Shown here: positions 9,152 through 18,450 of the stretch, in pieces | Numbering within the stretch: position 1 is the stretch's first letter | Layout: the number at the start of each line of letters is the position of its first letter | Translations under genes and position numbers: made by a program | Notes under the pieces: generated by a model | Database searches by the model: none | Told to the model about the DNA's origin: nothing | Seen by the model: only the letters and a program-made list of their open reading frames with translations | Assembly (NCBI RefSeq): GCF_010078235.1 | Contig: NZ_JAABOS010000001.1 | Span: forward strand, 434,001-498,000 | Origin: Cognatundibacterium crateris | Lineage (GTDB): Bacteria; Pseudomonadota; Gammaproteobacteria; Burkholderiales; Burkholderiaceae_D | Direction of reading: 5' to 3' | DNA: 64,000 nt

Positions 9152-10405
9152 TTACATTTTTTGTTTGGCTTCATTCCCGGCTATGTAAGGGCTCCAGGGC
9201 TGGGCACGGATCGCTGCCTTGGTTTTGTACACCACACTGAACTGCCCATCTGCCTTGATCTCGCCTATCATCACTGGCTTGTGCAGATGATGATTGGTTT
9301 TATCCATCGTCAGCTCAAAACCCGATGGCGCCTTGAAGGTCTGGCCGCCCATGGCAGCGATGACTTTATCGGTATCGGTGGACTTGGCCTGTTCCACTGC
9401 CTGCTTCCACATATGAATGCCGACGTAGGTTGCTTCCATCGGGTCATTGGTGACGACGGTGGCAGCATTCGGTAGTTTTTTGGCGGCGGCATAGGCTTTC
9501 CACTTTTTGATAAATTCGGCGTTGACCGGATTTTTGACTGACTGGAAGTAGTTCCATGCAGCGAGATGGCCTACCAGCGGTTTTGTATCTACACCGCGCA
9601 ATTCCTCTTCACCGACCGAGAATGCCACCACCGGCACGTCGGTCGCTTTCAGCCCCGCATTACCCAGCTCTTTATAGAAAGGCACATTTGAGTCACCGTT
9701 TATAGTCGAGATCACAGCGGTTTTGCCACCGGCTGAGAATTTCTTGATATTGGCGACGATAGTCTGGTAATCCGAGTGACCAAACGGTGTGTAGACTTCA
9801 TCGATGTCGCTGTCTTTCACGCCTTTGCTATGCAGGAAAGCACGCAGGATTTTGTTGGTCGTTCGCGGATAGACATAGTCGGTTCCGAGCAGCACAAAGC
9901 GTTTTGCTGCGCCGCCTTCCTTGGACATCAGATATTCGGTCGCCGGTATCGCTTGCTGATTCGGCGCCGCGCCGGTATAGAACACGTTTTTCTCCAGCTC
10001 TTCACCCTCATACTGAACCGGATAAAACAGCAGACTGTTCAATTCTTTAAACACGGGCAGTACCGATTTACGTGATACCGAGGTCCAGCAGCCAAAGACC
10101 ACCGCTACTTTGTCCTGGGCGATCAGTTGACGTGCTTTCTCTGCAAACAGTGGCCAGTTTGAGGCCGGATCGACGATCACGGGCTCCAGTTTTTTACCCA
10201 TTACGCCGCCTTTGGCGTTGATTTCGTCTATCGTCATCAAGGCGACATCTTTGAGTGAAGTCTCCGAGATGGCCATGGTGCCGGACAACGAATGCAAAAT
10301 GCCGACTTTGATGGTGTCAGCGGCCAGGGCCTGGGACATCCAGCCGCCGGCGGCCAGTGTCATTGCTGCGACTGCGGTTGCTTTCAGAACGATGCGACGT
10401 GTCAT
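9152..10405 (-). CDS. urtA: Urea ABC transporter substrate-binding protein UrtA
   Basis: UrtA is the periplasmic urea-binding protein that feeds the UrtBC permease. The 417-residue precursor starts with a twin-arginine-like signal (MTRRIVLKATAVAAMTLAAG, cleavage near ALAA). The mature protein shows the family block IKVGILHSLSGTMAISETSLKDVALMTI cut here into its recognisable halves HSLSGTMAIS and DEINAKGG, and VNPVNAEF-type linkers. An AGGAG ribosome site lies seven bases before the ATG. It is the first gene of the operon behind a sigma54-type promoter. Identification is secure. Confidence 0.95.
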   Translation of the reverse strand: MTRRIVLKATAVAAMTLAAGGWMSQALAADTIKVGILHSLSGTMAISETSLKDVALMTIDEINAKGGVMGKKLEPVIVDPASNWPLFAEKARQLIAQDKVAVVFGCWTSVSRKSVLPVFKELNSLLFYPVQYEGEELEKNVFYTGAAPNQQAIPATEYLMSKEGGAAKRFVLLGTDYVYPRTTNKILRAFLHSKGVKDSDIDEVYTPFGHSDYQTIVANIKKFSAGGKTAVISTINGDSNVPFYKELGNAGLKATDVPVVAFSVGEEELRGVDTKPLVGHLAAWNYFQSVKNPVNAEFIKKWKAYAAAKKLPNAATVVTNDPMEATYVGIHMWKQAVEQAKSTDTDKVIAAMGGQTFKAPSGFELTMDKTNHHLHKPVMIGEIKADGQFSVVYKTKAAIRAQPWSPYIAGNEAKQKM

Positions 10406-10461
10406 GGTGACTCCTGAGGGTGGTTGAAAATAAGAGACTGCCGGTTTTCAACTCTCATTTA

Positions 10462-10476
10462 GCAGATAGCGTGCCA
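10462..10476 (-). promoter_or_regulatory. Sigma54 (RpoN) -24/-12 promoter for urtABCDE
   Basis: On the minus strand TGGCACG, four bases, CTGC match the sigma54 consensus (TGGCACG-N4-TTGC) in all but one base, with the obligatory GG/GC spacing of 10 bp. Transcription would begin near 10450, about 45 nt before the urtA start. Nitrogen control of urea uptake through NtrC is well known in proteobacteria. No convincing NtrC site was found by eye. Confidence 0.55.
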
Positions 10477-10920
10477 GCTTTTGTGCGGTGCAATATACAC
10501 CCCCTCTGGCAACGCTGAAATGCCGGATTAAAACATGTCGCTCCAGAGAGAAATGGGAGATAAAAAACTGCCTTTCTCCTAGATAGGCTCAACGTCTACA
10601 TTGCATAAAAGTGGCGTTAATCGCTGTCAGAACGCGGTTCCGCATTGAGGGTGAGCCAAAACAGGGAAGAATATTTCCGGATAAAAATTTTCAAAATTTT
10701 TTCACGAAAAAGCTCTGCATTTCAGTGCAGCTGCGTGCCGAAACTGTGCGAAACCCTGTTCAGCGGTTAGCAATTGCCTGAGCTGGCAAGGGGAAGAGCG
10801 GAGGAGGGAAGTTCTCGCTCGCCCATTGGCACTCACTGTGGCAATGGCCGAGGGTAGTGCAGATAAATCACGATGAAATCATTGTGGGCAGCCTAAATAC
10901 CGACCTGCTTACCTGCTGGT
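10477..10920. other. Intergenic region between urtA and hmp with an imperfect hairpin
   Basis: The 444 bp contain no credible gene. A near-perfect 10-bp stem (CCATTGGCAC, five bases, GTGGCAATGG, one mismatch) lies at 10823-10847, and a short dyad CTGCA-N6-TGCAG at 10715-10730. The first may end hmp transcription, although no T-run follows; the second could be a regulator site for the sigma54 promoter. Both are weak calls. Confidence 0.3.
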
Positions 10921-12099
10921 CTATTGCAAGGCTTCAGCAGGTCCGAAAAATTCATAATGACGATGTTCCTCAGGCAGACCAAGCGCAATCAGGGCCTGAT
11001 GAATGGCACGCATGAATGGCTTAGGCCCCAGAAAATAAGCATGGGACTGCGCCGGTATCCAATGCTTTAAGTGTTCCAGCGATGGTCGGCCACAAACCAC
11101 ATCGCCTGTGCCATCAGCAGCACCATCTTCCAGCACGATATGTTTGCGGAACTGCGGATGCTCACGCTCCCATTGCGACAAAGTGGAGCTGAAAGCCTGT
11201 ACTTCTGCATTCCGAGCATAATGGATGAACACGACTTCGCGTTCTCCTGCCAACAGAGCCGCCTCGCTCATCGCCAGCGTAGGGGTAATGCCGACGCCGC
11301 CAGAAATCAACACCAAGGGCGCCTTGCCGGATTTCAATACAAACTCACCAGCCGGCGGAAACACCTCCAAGACCTGACCAAGCGTTACCTGATCATGCAA
11401 ATAATTAGAAACGACGCCACCGGTTTCTCGTTTGACACTGATGCGCAAAGAGCGGCCATCGGCGTGCTGCGACAACGAGTAATTACGGCGTACTTCCTGT
11501 CCGTCTATCAGTAATTTCAGTCCCAAATATTGGCCGGGCTGATAATGAATCACCGCAGCACCATCCAAGGGCTCCAGGTAAAACGAGGTGATTTCGCTAC
11601 TTTCTGGCTGCTTAGCGACGACTTTGAATTGACGGGTACCACGCCAGCCGCCGGGGGCTGAAGCGAGTTTGTCATATTCACTCGTTTCAGCCGCAATCAG
11701 GATATTCGCCAATTGCCAATACGCCGCACCCCAGGCATCGATCACCGCATCGGTGGCGACTTCCGCGCCCAGCACTTCGCGGATCGCACGTAACAGACAG
11801 GTGCCAACGATAGGGTAGTGCTCAGGCAAAATCTGCAAAGCCACATGTTTTTGTATGATCTGTGCTGGCAAGTTTCCCATCGCAGCCAGATTGTCGATGC
11901 AACGTGCATAGCGCAAAATCGCGTTTGCCAGCGCTCGGGCCTGAGTTCCCTGTTGCTGATGGGCCTGATTGAATAAAGAGCGGACTTCCGGATAGTCGCT
12001 CAACATGATTTTATAGAAGTGCTGGGTCAGCACCTCACCGCCGGTTTCCAAAATCGGTACTGTGGCTTGAATAATAGAGATTTGCTCAGGGGACATCAT
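10921..12099 (-). CDS. hmp: Flavohemoprotein Hmp (nitric oxide dioxygenase)
   Basis: Hmp converts NO and O2 to nitrate using NAD(P)H, FAD and heme in the cytosol. From the tandem ATGATG at 12099 the protein has about 392 residues, the usual length. The frame is open 35 codons further up, but that extension is not family-like. The globin domain (residues 1-135) includes HFYKIMLSDYPEVRSLFNQ. The FAD domain contains RRNYSLSQ, and the NAD domain contains SGGVGITPTLAM and FLGPKPFM. It is the last gene of a three-gene operon (truncated globin, alternative oxidase, hmp), 61 bp after aox. All three are NO-response genes. Confidence 0.93.
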   Translation of the reverse strand: MMSPEQISIIQATVPILETGGEVLTQHFYKIMLSDYPEVRSLFNQAHQQQGTQARALANAILRYARCIDNLAAMGNLPAQIIQKHVALQILPEHYPIVGTCLLRAIREVLGAEVATDAVIDAWGAAYWQLANILIAAETSEYDKLASAPGGWRGTRQFKVVAKQPESSEITSFYLEPLDGAAVIHYQPGQYLGLKLLIDGQEVRRNYSLSQHADGRSLRISVKRETGGVVSNYLHDQVTLGQVLEVFPPAGEFVLKSGKAPLVLISGGVGITPTLAMSEAALLAGEREVVFIHYARNAEVQAFSSTLSQWEREHPQFRKHIVLEDGAADGTGDVVCGRPSLEHLKHWIPAQSHAYFLGPKPFMRAIHQALIALGLPEEHRHYEFFGPAEALQ

Positions 12100-12160
12100 C
12101 GTTGACTCTTTTCTTAATAAACGGAATAAGGGATTAAAGGAATTTGCTGGCATTACATGC

Positions 12161-13159
12161 TCAGGCAGCACGGGGATCGCTGTGATAAAACTCCACACAG
12201 ACACTGACTTTGCCTAAGGGCTCAACAAAGTGATCTTGCTGCGGGGCCAGGTAACCGGGATTGCTGGCATCAAGCACTTGTTCAGAATGGGGTTCCAAAA
12301 AGGTCAGCTTCAACTGGCCCTGTTTCACCCGGATCACGCCCCATACGTCGCTGGCCGTGTTATGGCGTCGTTTCAAAGCGGCCGGCAAGGTCGTTTCATT
12401 GAAATCAGCGGTCTTACGGTAGGGCGTGACAGCTGGTTTTTCAATTTCCAGCGTCGATGCATGCCAGGGGTAGGGTGCCAAATCAGAGTTGAGATCGGGG
12501 CTGAGACCGGAGTTGGCAGCCTGATCACCCAACTGTGCGGCGAAGCCGTGATTCACATCACGATGATGTGCCTCATCTGCCCTGACGACTAAAACTACAT
12601 CGCGCAAAGTCGCATTGGCAGGCAAGCCCCAATACTGCAGCGCGATAGCCGGTGCTGGTACATTGGCACTGCGGCCAGCATCGATTTCGTTCAAATAATG
12701 GGTGTAACTGATGACCGCTTCCTCTTCGAAATAGCCAACCAGCCGGTGCGCGGTACGTGCACTGAACAAATACAAAACAAAGAAGCCGATATAAAACAGC
12801 CATTGCACCAACAGGATCAGCCAGCGCTCAAACAGCGTAGGCTGAGCGACGGCTACGAAGGTCATCAAGTGCATGCGCTCGTTTTCCGCTTCTTCCATTA
12901 AGGTACGGATCCAGCCGCGGTCCGCTTCCAGCTTACGCAAACAACGCAAATGGGTCAGTGTCGCACCAACCATACCGGGCACCGCAGCCACCGTTTCTAA
13001 TACGATCGCTCTGTGACCATAGCGCTTCGCAAAAAAAGTATCCGCACACCAGCGCAACAGCTTGGTCACGCTCAATGCAAAACGGTCAGACAGATCGCCA
13101 GGTTGATGATGTACGGTCAGGTCAACCGCAGGAATGGTGGGGGTATTAGCTTGTGTCAT
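12161..13159 (-). CDS. aox: Alternative oxidase fused to a C-terminal DUF1971-like domain
   Basis: Residues 45-210 are an alternative oxidase: a di-iron, membrane-attached ubiquinol oxidase that bypasses NO-sensitive heme-copper oxidases. All ligands are present: Glu55 in [10 protein letters not shown], Glu94 and His97 in NERMHL, Glu146 in EEEA, and Glu196 and His199 in RADEAHH. Hydrophobic stretches at 110-134 suit its monotopic membrane fold. Residues about 252-328, after a proline-rich linker, resemble DUF1971, a small cupin-like domain found alone or on tellurite-resistance and NO-related proteins. Bacterial oxidases of this class usually end near residue 220, so the fusion is unusual. 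The gene lies 41 bp after the truncated globin gene and 61 bp before hmp. Confidence 0.88.
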   Translation of the reverse strand: MTQANTPTIPAVDLTVHHQPGDLSDRFALSVTKLLRWCADTFFAKRYGHRAIVLETVAAVPGMVGATLTHLRCLRKLEADRGWIRTLMEEAENERMHLMTFVAVAQPTLFERWLILLVQWLFYIGFFVLYLFSARTAHRLVGYFEEEAVISYTHYLNEIDAGRSANVPAPAIALQYWGLPANATLRDVVLVVRADEAHHRDVNHGFAAQLGDQAANSGLSPDLNSDLAPYPWHASTLEIEKPAVTPYRKTADFNETTLPAALKRRHNTASDVWGVIRVKQGQLKLTFLEPHSEQVLDASNPGYLAPQQDHFVEPLGKVSVCVEFYHSDPRAA

Positions 13160-13200
13160 GATCTTTATCTCTTCATCTCTTCAAATATTCAGTGAATACC

Positions 13201-13650
13201 TCATACCGGTATAGCTGTAGTCGGCGCTGGCGAAATCGGGACAGAACGTGGTATGTCCTGATAAATACCAAACAGTGAAAACTGCAGGCTCTTGGCGATG
13301 TTCTCCGCCTTACTCAGCATCGCCTCTGCCAACTCCGGTACCAGCAGCTCAGTACAGGTTTGCGACCACAGCCCCAGCCAGCTGACAAACATCTCAGGCT
13401 GAATCGACGTGACGTGACGCATATGCGCCTGCACAGGTTTACCGTGATAACGGCCGCTGCTCAGCATGATGGAAGACCAGAAATCAACCATCTGCGCCAG
13501 ATGTTGCGGCCATTTAGCGGCAGGAATAGCTGCTTCGAATACAGCCGATAATTCCTTATCCTGCTGCACCCGCTCATAGAAACGGCGAACAAGCTGAATA
13601 ACTTGTTCTTCGCTCACAGCCTCAGCAGCTTCATTACTTTCAAATGCCAT
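13201..13650 (-). CDS. Group III truncated hemoglobin
   Basis: This 149-residue heme protein has the 2-on-2 globin core of group III: VRRFYERVQQDKELSAVFE, WPQHLAQMVDFWSSIMLSSGRYHGKPVQAHMRH with the proximal His, and FVSWLGLWSQT with the conserved Trp. The start at 13650 was chosen because GGAGG lies five bases upstream; the ATG three bases earlier is too close. It is the first gene of the operon with aox and hmp and lies directly behind an NsrR-like palindrome. Group III globins such as Campylobacter Ctb are linked to NO and oxygen handling; the role here is inferred. Confidence 0.85.
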   Translation of the reverse strand: MAFESNEAAEAVSEEQVIQLVRRFYERVQQDKELSAVFEAAIPAAKWPQHLAQMVDFWSSIMLSSGRYHGKPVQAHMRHVTSIQPEMFVSWLGLWSQTCTELLVPELAEAMLSKAENIAKSLQFSLFGIYQDIPRSVPISPAPTTAIPV

Positions 13651-13675
13651 CATTACCTCCATGAAATTCAAATAC

Positions 13676-13692
13676 ATTCATTTGAAATGAAT
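13676..13692 (-). promoter_or_regulatory. NsrR-type palindrome upstream of the NO operon
   Basis: ATTCATTT, a central G, then AAATGAAT make a perfect 17-bp dyad. It matches the NsrR consensus of two ATGCATTT-type half sites around one base at most positions. It is 26 bp upstream of the truncated globin start, where repressor binding would block transcription. NsrR is the NO-sensing repressor of hmp and, in Vibrio, of aox. Confidence 0.65.
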
Positions 13693-13990
13693 TTTAATGC
13701 GAAAAAGAATTAGATGCAAATTAAATGAATCTTTAAGGACTTGAGACCGGCACCTGCATTTCCTGCGAATGTTCCTAAAACGGGTGTGTTGATTGCTGCT
13801 GGCTAGATACATCAACTTTTAAGCAAAAGATTGATAGCAGTTAGCGTTATTTTCTGATTACGCTGGCTTTCTGGGAATGGGTGTATTGCAATCGAGCGAT
13901 AATATAAGCACAATATTCATTAAGAACAGACTCGGTATACGAGGGATAAATGCAGAACATCAAATATGGTTTCAGTCCAGAGGCACATTG

Positions 13991-14410
13991 ATGGATCTAG
14001 AGCAATGTTTTAAACAGCCGGAGAATCAACGTAAGGAATGTGTAGACTTGGAGCTAAATAACATCAAAGTACGTGCAGAGATTCAGGAGATTCAGGCTAA
14101 GAAGGGGTTTGTTTGGCAGAAATATTTCACCGTATATGAGGCCGCTCCAACTTTTGAGTTTAATTATTTTTACTTTGATGGACGAATTTACTTTGATTTT
14201 TATCCTGCTGCATTTGTTCGCCTTAGATTACCGCAGGAATTGGTCACGGAGTCACCGAAAATACCGCCATATATGTCGGGCATCGAGCAATTATGCGGAG
14301 TTGCAGCACTATCAGTGATGCTGATTGCTTCCGCGCTGATAGCCACGTACAAGCGATATACGTCCCAGACTGGAGCTAATGCTAAAGGCCTGTCTAGTGC
14401 CAACTCATGA
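13991..14410 (+). CDS. Unknown protein with C-terminal membrane helix
   Basis: I do not recognise this 139-residue protein. It has a charged, cysteine-containing N-terminus, an aromatic central part (FEFNYFYFDGRIYFDFYPAAF), and one membrane helix at about residues 96-118 with a basic tail after it, so a tail-anchored topology is likely. The frame is open from an ATG at 13877, but the ATG at 13991 has AGAGG seven bases upstream and is preferred. It stands alone, pointing away from the NO operon. It could be a small envelope protein; nothing points to a specific role. Confidence 0.5.
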   Translation: MDLEQCFKQPENQRKECVDLELNNIKVRAEIQEIQAKKGFVWQKYFTVYEAAPTFEFNYFYFDGRIYFDFYPAAFVRLRLPQELVTESPKIPPYMSGIEQLCGVAALSVMLIASALIATYKRYTSQTGANAKGLSSANS

Positions 14411-14748
14411 GCAGGCGCCTAAAAAAGAGAGATTGCTGATCCTCCAGTGCACAGCAGACTTAGCAGTAAAGTAGGCAAGGATGAATCAAACTACATTTAA
14501 CAATCCAGAACCGTTTCCTGATGTAATTTACTGTAGTTAGTCAATAACGTATTTTACATAATATAAATTATGCGAACTATATGTAGTTTGCCACGTGTTG
14601 CGTTGCCATAAAAACCTAACAAAAAACCAATTTAACAAATGGTGCTTTCTTGTGTTGCTTTTACTAATACAACGCAGAGATGATCATCCAAATCTCAACG
14701 CTTTCAGTTTCGCAAAGCCTGTCCGGACAAGTTTCATGCGATGCTGGC

Positions 14749-15000
14749 CTACATCAGCAATTGCTGACTCAATCTCGAAGCCGGGACGTAATGATTTTGA
14801 AAGTACACTTCAAACCGCTCACCCTGGGTATGATTAGTTAGCGTCTCTCCACCTAACGCAGTGTCGTTTCGCCAGCTTACAACATCTCCCTGTTCAACAG
14901 TATCACCTCCCAACAGCTCAAAGATTGAATACTGACTGTTATCGGTCAACACCGCCACCATGCCCCGAGCATGATTAATATATTTAATTACGCCTTTCAA
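14749..15000 (-). CDS. Small conserved hypothetical protein
   Basis: The 83-residue product (MKGVIKYINHARGMVAVLT, then YSIFELLGGDTVEQGDVVSW and TQGERFEVYFQNHYVPASRL) reads as a compact beta-rich domain and resembles a small family I recall as conserved in betaproteobacteria. The start is a TTG closely preceded by a GGGGGAG ribosome site; no ATG suits better. It is 104 bp beyond the end of the 806-residue gene on the same strand and may be read from the same transcript. The function is unknown. Confidence 0.55.
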   Translation of the reverse strand: MKGVIKYINHARGMVAVLTDNSQYSIFELLGGDTVEQGDVVSWRNDTALGGETLTNHTQGERFEVYFQNHYVPASRLSQQLLM

Positions 15001-15104
15001 TTACTCCCCCACCTTTCAAAACATCTTAAACATTCATTCAGATAAAGCCTAGACGACGCTTATCCAAATTGCTCATGCCCAGCTGCATAGAGTTGGCATA
15101 TACT

Positions 15105-17525
15105 TCAACTACCTTCGCCATATTTGTACTTGCGTAAAGCAAGATCTTCGTCAGCACGCTGCTTCTCGTATTCGATCATGCTCTCCAGATTTTTCGTGAA
15201 CCATCGCGCAAAAATCTGTACATGGGGGGAGTCGCAGGCTTCCCACAACGCGATCTCTGAGCGCTTGTGCTCAAACGCGTTCACCATCCCATATTCCCCC
15301 GACACTACGCCGGTAGATCTAATGCAGACAGCGACTTCGTTCCATTGCTCTGATCCCTCTGGCGTAACTTTGATAATCGCCTTACAAACTTCGAAGATCG
15401 CATCAGATCCATCGTAGGCGCGAAGGATAGCCAATACGAAAGCAATGTCCTCTTCGTTGCCTCCTGCAACGAATTTCAATAGAATCTCTTCTAGAGGCTT
15501 CTCAAATTTTGTGAATGTAGCTGTTATTAGCCTTGCCCCTCGATACGTGAACATTCCTCGTTCTTCTTCGGCAAAGTCACTCCGCATCGCCTCCAATAAT
15601 GCGCTAGGCACGTTAGTAAATACTTTATCTAACATATGAAGGTCGTATGGAATAGCTTCAAATCTTAAATCGTCGGGCGAGCTGCCTGAGCCGCCTGCAA
15701 CTTTCCGACCAAGCTTAGGTTGTTCCCGTGCTCGCTTAAGACGCCCGACAAGATAGTCAAGCACGGATTGCACGTCCTGCTCTGCGATTGCAAACAAGAT
15801 TTCCTCTGCCTGATAATTCAACACTGAAAGCGATGCTAATGATGTCAGCACTTCGGAACGCTCGTCCGAAGACATTGAGCAGACCAAAGAGCGAAAGCTA
15901 CCACTGAACCAAACAATGGTAGCCCATCGTGTATCGCCATGTTTAGCCAATTCACGTAATGCATGCATGAAGATCGCTTTGGCTTCTAAGTGTCCTTCCA
16001 CATATAAACTGGCAGCCACTCCCATTACTTGGACGATTGCACCCGGATCATCAAGCAATACGCTCTTAGTAATTACGGAGTCCAAAATTCCTAAACGAGA
16101 AGCTCCCACATTAAACAGTGACTTGGCAATAACATTCAGATTTACACCTTGCGCAAGCCAGCCCTCTATAATCGATTCAACCCTCTTGGACTCCTCGCTT
16201 GTCCACAGGCCACGTAACAGAGCAACGAGGAATGGTGACATGACCTCCGCGTGTGCAGTTACAAGCTCTAGCGCCAGCACTGGCTTCTCCCGACCAATTG
16301 ACTCTAGGAAATCAAAGTAAACCGGAAAGGTTGCCAGATCATCGGAACGGGTCTTTGAAAATTCTAGGATGCGAGCACGCCAATGTTCACAGGTCTTAGA
16401 ATTAATTTCTTCAACATATTTTTGAGCAGCAGCGCGACGCGTACTATCGGTGTAGTCCCATGCAGATTTGGAACGGCGCAACTCCTCCCAATTACCAAAA
16501 ATACCTTCAAAGCCGATTAGCTGTTTATAGATTTGATACTCAGCATGATCCAACAACACGTCACGCACAGCAAGGGCAGCTACTTCAATTGCGGGCGAAG
16601 CTGCATGATAATAATTCCAATATGCTTGATGTTCAATTTTCTGAACCAGCGGCAATGGTTCATTCGGAACAAGCTGACGAAGAAAGGTCAAAACGTTCAG
16701 AGCATCGCGATCAAACATCGATGTAGTTTCTGAGTCAACAATCGGCCTTTCGTGACGAGTAGCCTCATTGAGTGCATTAAGTACCACCTTTCGATATGCG
16801 ACCGATGCCTCTAGGGAGTACATTCTCTTCAATAATTCAATCGTAGCATCACGCATCTCCGCAATGCCTGCCCCACTCATGATCTCGCCGCGACTTATGG
16901 TTAACGTGCTGTAAGTCCAAGAATGTCCCTCCATAGACGGAGATAACAAATTCCGAAGAACACTCAAAATTGGCTGTGCATTTGCCTTCAACTGAGAGTC
17001 AACCATCAAAGAAAAATGTTTCACAACTCTGGATTGGGGCTCAGCGCCGAGTCCGCGTTCACCATAAAAGACATCTAAATCAAACTTTGCAAGCCTTTCA
17101 AGCATTCGTGCGGCTTTGCCACTGACCGCGTCATCAATGGAGCTGGATAACTCAAGAAGAAAATCAACGACAGACTCAATGTACAGATATCGCACCGGAT
17201 TTAAGACGTCAATGGCTTCGCGAATAAGATGACTAGCCGATCGGTAGCGACGCATTGATTCTGCAATCGGTGTGCCCTTTTGAGTCAGTATCCTTGATGG
17301 AATAGCACGTACAAATGTCAACAACAATGGCACAACTGCCCTATGAAATCTTGGTGCCAGTACTGCTGCTGTCTTTAGCGCCCAAAAAAGTTCATCGTAA
17401 TCTGCGCTGTTTGTAAGGACGGTTTCTACTCGGCGATATTCTTCGCTCAGGCGAAGCGCTACGGCCTCGGATCTGTTGTCTATCAGGTGAGAAAGTGCCG
17501 CTAGTCGTAATTCAAAGTCAATCAT
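15105..17525 (-). CDS. Large helical-repeat protein paired with a PIN-like nuclease
   Basis: This 806-residue protein has no motif I recognise. Almost all of it reads as paired amphipathic helices of HEAT/ARM character (for example LFWALKTAAVLAPRFHRAVV and AKAIFMHALRELAKHGDTRW), without signal peptide or membrane segments, so a large cytosolic scaffold or sensor is likely. Its ATG overlaps the end of the PIN-like gene by eight bases, so the two are made together. The tight pairing of a nuclease-like and a repeat protein, without housekeeping neighbours, suggests a toxin-control or defence module. That is inference; an unknown regulatory pair is equally possible. Confidence 0.65.
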   Translation of the reverse strand: MIDFELRLAALSHLIDNRSEAVALRLSEEYRRVETVLTNSADYDELFWALKTAAVLAPRFHRAVVPLLLTFVRAIPSRILTQKGTPIAESMRRYRSASHLIREAIDVLNPVRYLYIESVVDFLLELSSSIDDAVSGKAARMLERLAKFDLDVFYGERGLGAEPQSRVVKHFSLMVDSQLKANAQPILSVLRNLLSPSMEGHSWTYSTLTISRGEIMSGAGIAEMRDATIELLKRMYSLEASVAYRKVVLNALNEATRHERPIVDSETTSMFDRDALNVLTFLRQLVPNEPLPLVQKIEHQAYWNYYHAASPAIEVAALAVRDVLLDHAEYQIYKQLIGFEGIFGNWEELRRSKSAWDYTDSTRRAAAQKYVEEINSKTCEHWRARILEFSKTRSDDLATFPVYFDFLESIGREKPVLALELVTAHAEVMSPFLVALLRGLWTSEESKRVESIIEGWLAQGVNLNVIAKSLFNVGASRLGILDSVITKSVLLDDPGAIVQVMGVAASLYVEGHLEAKAIFMHALRELAKHGDTRWATIVWFSGSFRSLVCSMSSDERSEVLTSLASLSVLNYQAEEILFAIAEQDVQSVLDYLVGRLKRAREQPKLGRKVAGGSGSSPDDLRFEAIPYDLHMLDKVFTNVPSALLEAMRSDFAEEERGMFTYRGARLITATFTKFEKPLEEILLKFVAGGNEEDIAFVLAILRAYDGSDAIFEVCKAIIKVTPEGSEQWNEVAVCIRSTGVVSGEYGMVNAFEHKRSEIALWEACDSPHVQIFARWFTKNLESMIEYEKQRADEDLALRKYKYGEGS

Positions 17526-18450
17526 GAATAGCTTTCATCAGAAGCTCCAGCACCAATGGCTCTTGTGCTGCCTGCTTAGCCAGCGCTCTATTTGTTGGAA
17601 TGAGGTGGCTTCCAGTGTCCACCATGACTTCAGAAAGAACGAGAGTCTTCGCTTCATGCTCGGCGAATAATCGGTTAACGCCAACTCGCTCAAGCGTTGC
17701 AAACAGCTTTTCTTTGCTCGGTGAACCAAGCACCTCGTTCATGCCCAGCACGATAATATCAACTTTATCAAAGGATAAGCTCCGAAGCTGATCCAACGGA
17801 ACCATCGCCGCTGTCGGTACTGGCATACGTATTGGCGAGACAGCGGTAGCCCTCTCAATTTCCGCATCCAGCTTCTCAACGTCATCCCAAAGTTCAAACC
17901 CGGCATCGGCAAGTGCGGCTTCAAGTTTGCCGTCTACGATCAAAACACAGTGTCGGCCAGTCTTTGCCTTTACATCCAGTGCCGCCTCTAAAATCCATGA
18001 ATCGGGTATATCCTTCCGCCTGTTTTCACGAATTTCTCGATGATTGAAGGGTGGTTTTACGCCAAAGTAGCGTCCCCATGCATTACTGGCATGGTCGGAC
18101 GTGATCGGCAATATCTCAACCTTATTATCAGCCAGATATTTCCCGAATACTCTGCACGAATTTCGGTCCACGTCTTCCTTAGTTGGCAGCAGCAAATCAG
18201 GCTCTGGAAGACCGTCAATGAGCATTGCTATTTGGCCGCGTTGCATTTCCCTAAGTGTAGTCCGCATTTTTTCTGCCAGTTGGGCGTGCTCGTCCACAAG
18301 TTGAGTCCGACGCTCCTCCAGAGCTATATATGGGATATAAACCTTGGCGACGCCTTGCTGCACACGCTGAAGAAGTCGTTTGAAATTAGGGTGGCCGAAT
18401 GGTGTCTTACGCAAAACGCTGGTGTCGAAGATAACGTGGAATACATTCAT
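17518..18450 (-). CDS. PIN-like domain protein (DUF4935-type), putative ribonuclease
   Basis: The first 190 of 310 residues look like a PIN-fold nuclease. An N-terminal FDTSVL contains the first acidic residue. A helical insertion with LEERRTQLVDEHAQLAEKM follows, then DIPDSWILEAALDV and CVLIVDGKLEAAL, which supply further acidic residues at the positions expected for metal binding. The C-terminal 110 residues (SLSFDKVDIIVLGMNEVLG onward) are unassigned. The gene overlaps the 806-residue gene downstream. PIN-like proteins of this kind occur in toxin and defence loci. RNase activity is inferred from the fold; the family assignment is moderate. Confidence 0.6.
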   Translation of the reverse strand: MNVFHVIFDTSVLRKTPFGHPNFKRLLQRVQQGVAKVYIPYIALEERRTQLVDEHAQLAEKMRTTLREMQRGQIAMLIDGLPEPDLLLPTKEDVDRNSCRVFGKYLADNKVEILPITSDHASNAWGRYFGVKPPFNHREIRENRRKDIPDSWILEAALDVKAKTGRHCVLIVDGKLEAALADAGFELWDDVEKLDAEIERATAVSPIRMPVPTAAMVPLDQLRSLSFDKVDIIVLGMNEVLGSPSKEKLFATLERVGVNRLFAEHEAKTLVLSEVMVDTGSHLIPTNRALAKQAAQEPLVLELLMKAIHD

